IMG/VR virus record: IMGVR_UViG_3300021964_000132
Coordinates: 1 to 45,655 of that record
DNA: 45,655 nucleotides
Reading direction: 5' to 3' (one strand)
Source: a virus
Shown here: in pieces, positions 8,292 through 13,445 of the stretch
Numbering within the stretch: the first letter of the stretch is position 1
Layout: each line of letters opens with the position of its first letter
Notes under the pieces: model-generated
Database searches by the model: none
Told to the model about the DNA's origin: nothing
The model's input: the letters and a program-made list of their open reading frames with translations, nothing else
Position numbers and translations under genes: made by a program

Positions 8292-8515
8292 AACTGCTGA
8301 CACGCAACAGCCCTGACATCGTGAAGTATATCAAGGACCTAGAGAGCGACACCAAGAACCTCAAAATGGAACTGATGAAGATCTGTTGGTACATGAGGGG
8401 TGGCATGACCTGGCAGGAGTCACTGAACCTCAGCCCGGATGAGCGAGAAATAGTTAGCAAACTGGTAAAAGAGAACCTGGACACCGCGAAAAAAACCGGT
8501 CAGCCTTTCTTCTAA
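8282..8515 (+). CDS. gp51: gp51-like hub assembly protein, read as a -1 frameshift extension
   Basis: After slippage the -1 frame reads FRIELLTRNSPDIVKYIKDL and continues through ELMKICWYMRGGMTWQESLN to LDTAKKTGQPFF and a stop at 8513-8515. The motif WYMRGG..W.E...LSP.ERE resembles the short gp51 (baseplate hub assembly catalyst) proteins annotated in T4-like marine phages. The only early independent start is GTG at 8321, which lacks a Shine-Dalgarno sequence. Internal ATG codons fall later, within the conserved part. The layout, a short downstream frame reached by -1 slippage next to the tape measure, is that of the lambda G/GT and P2 E/E' tail chaperones. A separate gene starting at 8321 remains possible. 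Confidence 0.7.
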   Translation, partial: FRIELLTRNSPDIVKYIKDLESDTKNLKMELMKICWYMRGGMTWQESLNLSPDEREIVSKLVKENLDTAKKTGQPFF

Positions 8516-8518
8516 AAT

Positions 8519-8530
8519 ATAGTATACTAT
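8519..8530. repeat. 12-base perfect palindrome between gp51 and the coiled-coil gene
   Basis: ATAGTATACTAT is a perfect palindrome directly after the gp51-like stop. It is too AT-rich and short to be a terminator. It could be a protein-binding site or chance. Confidence 0.3.
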
Positions 8531-8566
8531 TATGGTGCGCAAAAAACCTGATAATTACAGAACATT

Positions 8567-8893
8567 ATGTCGACTAACGATCTAGTCAAAGAACTCAAGG
8601 CCACAATCCAGGACATCTCCAAGGACAGAGATGACGCCTTGGACAACGCCAAATCCAAGGAGAGCCGCATCAAGCAGTTGATGATCAAACTGGAGCACAG
8701 CAACGACGATGTTCAGAGTTGCGGACACAAGATAGGTGAACTCAACAAGACCATAGCCAACCTAGAGGCCAAACTGGACACCAAGGAGAAGTTGCTACAG
8801 GAGGCGCTACAAAGGATCAAGGACATACATGATGACTCAACCCAAGAACAACAAGCAGACACCAACGCAGACGATACGGAACTGGATCAGTGA
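8567..8893 (+). CDS. Small coiled-coil protein of unknown function
   Basis: This 108-residue protein (MSTNDLVKELKATIQDISKD...) is almost entirely charged heptad-like helix up to about residue 88, followed by an acidic tail with DDSTQEQQADTNADDTELDQ. No known domain is recognised. It follows the gp26/gp51 pair by about 50 bases and overlaps the next gene by 65 bases in a different frame, which supports both being real and co-translated. It could be a tail assembly or scaffold accessory factor, but nothing in the sequence shows that. No clear ribosome binding site precedes the ATG. Confidence 0.65.
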   Translation: MSTNDLVKELKATIQDISKDRDDALDNAKSKESRIKQLMIKLEHSNDDVQSCGHKIGELNKTIANLEAKLDTKEKLLQEALQRIKDIHDDSTQEQQADTNADDTELDQ

Positions 8894-9362
8894 TTTCGTA
8901 ACAAGACCCAATCCGGTTTTCGGTGACCTGCCACCTTGCCCGTTCGCACAGCGGGCCATCATAGATGGTAGGGTGGAGTTCCTGGAACTGGACGGAGTGG
9001 CTGACTACCCCACGCTGTCGCAACACATCGCGGACTTCGACTTCGACGAGAAGGACGTGCTGGTCATGATAGCGGAACCGGACCACTTCACGGCCACCGA
9101 GACCGAACGGTTGGCATATGACCTAAACGGATACTACATGGGCAGGGACATAGTGATCCTGGAGGACCACCCTGAGATCGACGAACGTGTGAAGGATGTC
9201 AAACTGAACAACGGCGAGTACACGTTATTCCTCGCACAGCGATTGAGCAAGTTGAACAGGTACAGCGAGATGTTAGAGAAAGGTCCCTATTATAAAAATT
9301 GGTCTAAGTCTTATCTGGAATCAGTGAAAGGTTTCCGAGATCGGAAAAACGGTCAATCCTAG
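8829..9362 (+). CDS. Unknown protein with TRPNPVFGDLPPCPFA motif
   Basis: This 177-residue protein starts MMTQPKNNKQTPTQTIRNWI and carries a striking N-terminal motif, VTRPNPVFGDLPPCPFAQRA (about residues 24-43), that looks conserved, followed by an acidic alpha/beta region with DVLVMIAEPDHFTATETERL. A second ATG immediately follows the first, so the start may be three bases later. I do not recognise the family. A role coupled to the neighbouring genes is only suggested by the 65-base overlap with the coiled-coil gene. Its last 59 bases overlap the end of the convergent minus-strand gene at 9304-10074, so the two genes share coding sequence on opposite strands. Confidence 0.6.
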   Translation: MMTQPKNNKQTPTQTIRNWISDFVTRPNPVFGDLPPCPFAQRAIIDGRVEFLELDGVADYPTLSQHIADFDFDEKDVLVMIAEPDHFTATETERLAYDLNGYYMGRDIVILEDHPEIDERVKDVKLNNGEYTLFLAQRLSKLNRYSEMLEKGPYYKNWSKSYLESVKGFRDRKNGQS

Positions 9363-10074
9363 AGTCACGCTCACACAGCCTGCGATACTGCTTCTTGTCA
9401 GTGCTCCATCGGGTGCCCGTCCACCACTCGAATCCCCTGAAGTTGGCCTTGTACAGGCTACTTTTCTCATACCCTGACCCCATGTAGAAGTAACTCACAT
9501 GGTTCATGGATGCCCATTCTATCTCCATGTCCAGGGTGATGTCTGATACCTGCACCCGGTTGGCGTGTATCACACTTTCCAGGCCCGCCAGATCCCTTAC
9601 GTCGTAGTTGTCTATGGTGCTGTAGTGGTCCATCTCCCACTTGTAACGCTTCTGTTTAGTGAAGCCTATGATGTTGTCCGCTGTGCCCACGTAGAATATC
9701 ATGAACTGGTCCCTGTCATGGTAGTGCGCGAATGGCGTGTAGTCCTGCGAGAACCCCTTCCTCTTCATGTATTCGTCGTATATTCCGGGCAGTCCCAACA
9801 GCCTCACCATCTCCGACGCGTCGATTATTTTATAGCCTATGTCTCTGCCGTCCCACTGGTGTTTGGCGTATCTTGGTCGGTACAGGTCCAGGTTGATCCT
9901 GGTGCTACGGCTTTGATACCACACCTCCTGCTTCATGACCGGGTGGTCCAGCGCCAGCCATCCACGATCCAGGGCCTCGTGTTCCTCGTCAGAGTCCACT
10001 ATGGCCATGGGTCGGCACAGCACCACGTCGGTGTGTTCCTGTTTGCCCAGTGTGTGATCCCAGAGTAGTTCCAT
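9304..10074 (-). CDS. Putative GNAT-fold protein, resembles arginyl-tRNA-protein transferase C-terminal region
   Basis: This 256-residue protein is unknown by name. Its C-terminal half has LDMEIEWASMNHVSYFYMGS followed by YKANFRGFEWWTGTRW. This spacing resembles the ATE/leucyl-transferase C-terminal block (a helix, then YvYLGY, then YKArFrPlE and a Trp), a GNAT acyltransferase fold. A strand before it, FMIFYVGTADNIIGFTKQKR (residues about 130-150), would be the central beta region of such a fold. If correct, it would transfer an acyl or aminoacyl group to an amine; the substrate is not visible. Its upstream region (10075-10575) is non-coding and structured. It overlaps the convergent gene at 8829-9362 by 59 bases. 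The fold assignment is tentative. Confidence 0.5.
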   Translation of the reverse strand: MELLWDHTLGKQEHTDVVLCRPMAIVDSDEEHEALDRGWLALDHPVMKQEVWYQSRSTRINLDLYRPRYAKHQWDGRDIGYKIIDASEMVRLLGLPGIYDEYMKRKGFSQDYTPFAHYHDRDQFMIFYVGTADNIIGFTKQKRYKWEMDHYSTIDNYDVRDLAGLESVIHANRVQVSDITLDMEIEWASMNHVSYFYMGSGYEKSSLYKANFRGFEWWTGTRWSTDKKQYRRLCERDSRIDRFSDLGNLSLIPDKT

Positions 10075-10117
10075 TGTAGTGTACTTAATGACCTGTCAGA
10101 GACGGCTTACGCCATCT

Positions 10118-10147
10118 GAAACTTCGCTAGCGCTCGTTTCTTTTTTT
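10118..10147 (+). terminator. Terminator-like hairpin with T7 tract
   Basis: GAAAC (10118-10122) pairs with GTTTC (10136-10140) and is followed directly by seven T residues (10141-10147). The stem is short (5 bp), so strength is doubtful. It could stop plus-strand readthrough from the 7.4-9.4 kb genes. Confidence 0.35.
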
Positions 10148-10189
10148 AACTTACGCAGTTGTGAAAATAAATGACGCATTTATGCGTCG

Positions 10190-10266
10190 CCTGTGGTAGA
10201 TGAGCAGTCACAATTCGGCTATTTCTAGCCGAACCGACTTGAACCCTGTGGTGAGTTCGCAGTCAC
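10190..10266. repeat. Pair of 22-base imperfect direct repeats around a hairpin
   Basis: Copies at 10190-10211 and 10245-10266 share CCTGTGGT at the start and GCAGTCAC at the end with a variable centre (17 of 22 bases identical). The 8-bp GAAA-loop hairpin lies between them. Confidence 0.6.
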
Positions 10267-10345
10267 TATACATCGCTACCGTAGTCGGGCGGTTGTGCTG
10301 TACCCGTTAGCTCATTCATTACAACGCGAGCCCGCCATGTCTTTG

Positions 10346-10575
10346 TATAATAATCCATGACAGACCTGGGGTTTAACTTTTTCTAAGAGCCCCATCATTT
10401 TTTGCCGTTTGCATCAAAGGATTCACCTGTCGCCTTGTCGGCCGCATTTCCCTGCTCACTGGTTGCGATGCTATGTTTGCCTATGAAATTTTTTTTAAAA
10501 GTTGTGGTTTGCCTATCGCACTTGTTTATACGAGTTTTCTTTCTGGGTCAATCTTTTTGGCTTTAAATACCAGTC
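10346..10575. other. Gene-free stretch before the radical SAM gene
   Basis: On the minus strand a stop-free stretch at 10547-10395 reads ...IATSEQGNAADKATGESF and then DANGKK and TGA, but has no ATG, GTG or TTG. After its stop lies GGGG...CCCC, a weak hairpin (10368-10393), followed on the plus strand by a short T tract. A late-promoter-like TTTAAATA is at 10562-10569. Nothing else is recognised. Confidence 0.45.
10562..10569 (+). promoter_or_regulatory. Late-promoter-like box TTTAAATA
   Basis: One mismatch to TATAAATA, only six bases before the ATG at 10576. If used as a late promoter, the transcript would be leaderless or nearly so. Confidence 0.4.
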
Positions 10576-11574
10576 ATGCTGTCTGTGAATGAAATAACGT
10601 CTCTGCACTTGGAAATTTCCAGTTATTGTGTGGCGTCCTGTCCGATGTGTCCGAGGAATTTTTATGGAATGAAACACAATGCCGGCTATCCTGTTACCAA
10701 TATTTCTCTAAACGATTTCCGTAAGGTCTTCGATCCAGGATTGGTTCGAAGATTGGAACTTGTAAAGTTCAATGGCAATTTTGGAGACTTCAACATGAAT
10801 CCAGAAGCGATTGAGATAGTGGAATATCTACGCGGCAATAACCAGACTCTACACATAGAAATCAACACAAATGGACATTCGCGAGATTCGAAATTCTGGA
10901 GTCAACTGGCCAACAGCGATCCTGTTATACTGTTCGATCTAGACGGTTTAGAAGACACCCACCATCTACATCGTAAAGGCACTTCATACCAACGGGTGTT
11001 AGCAAATGCGCAGGAGTTCATCAACGCAGGTGGTCGCGCCACATGGAAGATGATTGTGTTTGATCACAACAAGCATCAAGTCGAGGAGTGTCGCGCACTT
11101 GCCAAGCAGGTCGGATTCACCAGTTTCAAAATTGCCAACGATGGTCGTGACCATGCTTACGTCTTCAACGACGACGGCAGTTACAGTCACACAATAGGCA
11201 ATCCGTCACACAGAGCACCACCGGAAGCCAAGACTCTGATGCAGTGGAAAACTAGAAGTAACCCAATAAGACATACCCAACCGCAAAAAAATATCGCATG
11301 CCAGGCCAAACGAGACAAAATGATATACATGTCGTCCAACGGTGACATATTTCCTTGTTGTTGGTTGGGATTTTCTCCCAAAACTTATGATGAAAAATTA
11401 TATTATGGAAACAGGCAACTCAAACAATTGATAGGAGAATCCAAAATCAATGCGATATCTCACGGTCTAGAAGAAGTGTTGGAGTGGTTTTCGTTGGTGC
11501 AGGACACCTGGCAGAAAAAAACCTTCAAGGAAGGAAGGCTATATCGTTGCGACATGTATTGCGGAAAGAACTGA
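10576..11574 (+). CDS. Radical SAM enzyme with extra C-terminal cysteines
   Basis: This 332-residue protein carries the radical SAM cluster motif CVASCPMC (Cys18, Cys22, Cys25; CX3CX2C), which binds the 4Fe-4S cluster that cleaves S-adenosylmethionine. Following elements fit the partial TIM barrel: KFNGNFGDFNMNPEAIEIV, a variant of the GGEP strand, and EINTNGHSRD. The C-terminal part has several Cys residues (IACQAKRD, DIFPCCWLGF, YRCDMYCGKN), like SPASM/twitch auxiliary cluster domains, which often act on peptides or sugars. The substrate is not visible. Its stop overlaps the ATG of the glycosyltransferase-like gene (TGATG), pairing the two. Arg codons are mostly CGN (11 of 18), unlike the AGR-only start of gp6, suggesting a different history. 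Confidence 0.88.
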   Translation: MLSVNEITSLHLEISSYCVASCPMCPRNFYGMKHNAGYPVTNISLNDFRKVFDPGLVRRLELVKFNGNFGDFNMNPEAIEIVEYLRGNNQTLHIEINTNGHSRDSKFWSQLANSDPVILFDLDGLEDTHHLHRKGTSYQRVLANAQEFINAGGRATWKMIVFDHNKHQVEECRALAKQVGFTSFKIANDGRDHAYVFNDDGSYSHTIGNPSHRAPPEAKTLMQWKTRSNPIRHTQPQKNIACQAKRDKMIYMSSNGDIFPCCWLGFSPKTYDEKLYYGNRQLKQLIGESKINAISHGLEEVLEWFSLVQDTWQKKTFKEGRLYRCDMYCGKN

Positions 11575-12683
11575 TGGTAGACAACACTCTTTTGAATCAT
11601 GCACTGGACTTGCCCAGCTGGGTGGCGGAATTTTTCCGAGAACCGGGCGGAGTAAATCTCCAAGAAATCGATTTGGCTCAACTGTCACAGATTTGTCAAC
11701 ATCAAACGATAGATAGGCTCTTTGTGGACGAAAGTTTTGTTGATGAGAAACGATCGGATAGTCCGCACATCAAGGTCATCGACCTTATGGAGCAAGGTCG
11801 CGTTCATGCGTTAATAGTGTACAGCAACCATCCATGGCACATACCCACATCAATAATGAATAAACTGGATAACTTGGCCATGTCTTGCCCGGTCAACATG
11901 ATTGTGAATGGCTATTTTGAAAAAACATACAGGAACATCAAAGTGCACAACATAGACGCCTGGGAACAGTTGATAAGTCATTATTTCAACATGCTTTTGG
12001 CACAGGAGTTACACAAAAGTCGACAACCTACAAAGACCTTCATGATACAGACGGTGTTCAAAGACCCTTTCAGGAAAGCAATAGGCGATAAACTTCGTAG
12101 TTCGAAGATATGGCACCAATTTGCCACCTCCGTGGGCACAAACACAAGCGAGTCGCTGGATGTTGGTAAACAAAAACTGATCCAAGACCTAGAGAGACAG
12201 CACGGTACCGGACAGTACATCAACGCTCTGAGAGCGTTTGGCAATGGTTTGCCAAATTTCAAAATCTACGAACAGGCGTTCTGCGAGTTGGTGTTGGAAA
12301 CACGAGTCACTGGTGATTGGCACTTCACAGAAAAGACCTTCCGACCCATAGCGCTTGGAATACCGATAGTGCATTTGGGACACAGACCACAGCATGATCG
12401 TTTGCTGGACTACGGATATCTTCTGTATGACAATGGATTCTACGAACAGTGGCACTCCGAGTCAGATACAAAGGAAAAATTATCATGCCTGACAGCGTTC
12501 CTAGATCACATTCACGATTCCGAGATCGCTCGGGACAAGTTGGCACAAACCGCACGGCACAATTATCAACTATTCTGGAATCAGCGCAAGAACAGTTATT
12601 ATTCGCACACAAGCAAAATATTTGATGTCATATGCGGCGGCGATACCCTATTAAGTACAGTGTATAAGCGGATGAACCTGTAG
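11574..12683 (+). CDS. Glycosyltransferase-like protein (fucosyltransferase-type C-terminus)
   Basis: I place the start at the ATG at 11574, which overlaps the radical SAM stop, giving 369 residues; the frame is open about 30 codons further upstream but that part lies inside the radical SAM gene. The C-terminal half contains FKIYEQAFCELVLETRVTGD and then HFTEKTFRPIALGIPIVHLG, which closely follows the pattern hxSEKt.rPi..g.P...G of GT10-like and related phage glycosyltransferases, where the Glu-Lys pair contacts the nucleotide sugar. The N-terminal half is unknown. With the radical SAM partner it may modify a glycan on the host surface, virion or a peptide; that is inference. Codon use resembles the radical SAM gene. 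Confidence 0.7.
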   Translation: MVDNTLLNHALDLPSWVAEFFREPGGVNLQEIDLAQLSQICQHQTIDRLFVDESFVDEKRSDSPHIKVIDLMEQGRVHALIVYSNHPWHIPTSIMNKLDNLAMSCPVNMIVNGYFEKTYRNIKVHNIDAWEQLISHYFNMLLAQELHKSRQPTKTFMIQTVFKDPFRKAIGDKLRSSKIWHQFATSVGTNTSESLDVGKQKLIQDLERQHGTGQYINALRAFGNGLPNFKIYEQAFCELVLETRVTGDWHFTEKTFRPIALGIPIVHLGHRPQHDRLLDYGYLLYDNGFYEQWHSESDTKEKLSCLTAFLDHIHDSEIARDKLAQTARHNYQLFWNQRKNSYYSHTSKIFDVICGGDTLLSTVYKRMNL

Positions 12684-12695
12684 GAAACCTTTAAA

Positions 12696-13100
12696 ATGTG
12701 GACGTATCAAGGAAAAGAAATCACCAGTATTCCGGAAGAGGTTGTGGGATTTGTGTACCAGATCACCAACACCACCAACGGTAGGATGTACATCGGCAAG
12801 AAGTTGGCCAGGTTCAAGCGTAGTAGGCCACCACTGAAAGGTCGCAAGAACAAGCGCAGGTACCAAGTGGACTCCGACTGGCAGGACTACTACGGTAGCA
12901 GTGATGAACTCACAGCGGATGTTCTGAAACTGGGCCGGGACAAATTCACCAGGGAGATCTTGTTCTACTGCTACTCCAAGGCAGAACTTTCATACGTAGA
13001 AGCCCGGGAGCAGTTCGCAAGGAAAGTTCTAGAATCAAATGACTACTACAACGGACACATCCGTGTGCGTGTGCATGGTAAAGGAATCCTTAAGTCGTGA
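12696..13100 (+). CDS. GIY-YIG family endonuclease
   Basis: This 134-residue protein shows the GIY-YIG nuclease core: GFVYQITNTTNGRMYIGKK at residues 18-36, where VYQI and MYIGKK are the two signature strands. A later helix, SKAELSYVEAREQFARKVL, holds the Glu expected to bind the metal ion. Before it comes YYGSSDELTADVLKLGRDKF, also typical of the phage versions. Enzymes of this family cut DNA; in T4-like phages they are often free-standing homing nucleases or degrade DNA, and there is no intron here to suggest homing in place. It follows the glycosyltransferase-like gene by 12 bases and has a terminator hairpin downstream. AGG and CGN Arg codons are mixed. Confidence 0.85.
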   Translation: MWTYQGKEITSIPEEVVGFVYQITNTTNGRMYIGKKLARFKRSRPPLKGRKNKRRYQVDSDWQDYYGSSDELTADVLKLGRDKFTREILFYCYSKAELSYVEAREQFARKVLESNDYYNGHIRVRVHGKGILKS

Positions 13101-13101
13101 A

Positions 13102-13131
13102 AAACCCCCAACTGTCACCAGCCAGGGGTTT
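13102..13131. terminator. Bidirectional intrinsic terminator between convergent genes
   Basis: AAACCCC (13102-13108) pairs with GGGGTTT (13125-13131). On the minus strand the stem is followed by a T tract (GGGGGTTTTTC), a good terminator for the 13159-13353 gene; on the plus strand it is followed by GGGTTTTG, a weaker one for the nuclease gene. Confidence 0.7.
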
Positions 13132-13158
13132 GGGTTTTGCAAAATCCAATTATCGAGA

Positions 13159-13353
13159 TTACGCTGACTCTTTGGCCGCGTTCTTGATTTCTTGAATCTC
13201 TTTTCTTCTTGCTTTGATCAATTTAGCCAAGTTTGCAAGTGCCTTCCTGGCCCTTGTGGCAGATGCTTTCACACCCTTGTCAACGAACTTACCGTTCTCT
13301 TCCGAGTAAGTCTGTATCTCGGTCATGATTGATTCATGTGTTTCATTTGACAT
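13159..13353 (-). CDS. Small basic, histone H1-like protein
   Basis: This 64-residue protein (MSNETHESIMTEIQTYSEEN...) has an acidic N-terminus and a basic Ala/Lys/Arg-rich helix, ASATRARKALANLAKLIKAR, then RKEIQEIKNAAKESA. The pattern resembles small histone H1-like (Hc1-type) proteins and DNA-binding proteins found in large phages, so it may condense or coat DNA; this is a guess from composition. A good ribosome binding site (GGAAGGA) precedes the ATG, and a sigma-70-like promoter is present upstream. It is the last gene before the terminator on this strand, 92 bases after gp46. Confidence 0.6.
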   Translation of the reverse strand: MSNETHESIMTEIQTYSEENGKFVDKGVKASATRARKALANLAKLIKARRKEIQEIKNAAKESA

Positions 13354-13406
13354 AATTTACGTCCTTCCTTTGTTGTCGTACGATAACATTAATTAACGTC
13401 AGTGTA

Positions 13407-13436
13407 ATTAAAGCACGTAAGAAGTGGTTCTGTCAA
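13407..13436 (-). promoter_or_regulatory. Sigma-70-like promoter for the histone-like gene
   Basis: On the minus strand TTGACA (13436-13431) and TTTAAT (13412-13407) are separated by 18 bases. The -35 is a perfect consensus and the -10 matches four of six. This suggests early expression by host RNA polymerase, independent of gp46. Confidence 0.5.
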
Positions 13437-13445
13437 CATAAAAGA

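Larger units (their letters stand above)
10085..10345 (-). ncRNA. Candidate structured RNA or long structured leader
   Basis: The region has no credible gene but several perfect hairpins. Read on the minus strand they are TTCGGCTA-GAAA-TAGCCGAA (10233-10214), GACGCA-TAAA-TGCGTC (10188-10173) and GATGGC-GTAA-GCCGTC (10116-10101, with one G-T wobble). Two loops are GNRA tetraloops only on this strand, and the last stem has a mismatch only on the plus strand, so a minus-strand RNA is favoured. Two 22-base imperfect repeats flank the GAAA hairpin. It ends about 10 bases before the start of the 9304-10074 gene, so it may be that gene's leader or an independent RNA. Confidence 0.5.

Noticed and set aside
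8532-8585. 17-codon frame starting ATG GTG CGC before the coiled-coil gene
   Set aside because: Too short, no ribosome site, and it overlaps the better-supported ATG at 8567.
10234-10245. GACTTGAAC, which looks like the reverse of a tRNA T-loop
   Set aside because: The flanking bases (ACC left, CCT right) do not form a T-stem and no acceptor or anticodon arm could be built around it.
10081-10575. A possible tmRNA or group I intron
   Set aside because: No tRNA-like 3' end, no recognisable tag ORF with a typical end, and no P7-type core pairing could be assembled by eye; only a generic structured RNA is supported.
11484-11573. Upstream 30-codon extension of the glycosyltransferase-like gene
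   Set aside because: It lies wholly within the radical SAM gene; the ATG at 11574 in the TGATG junction is the natural start.
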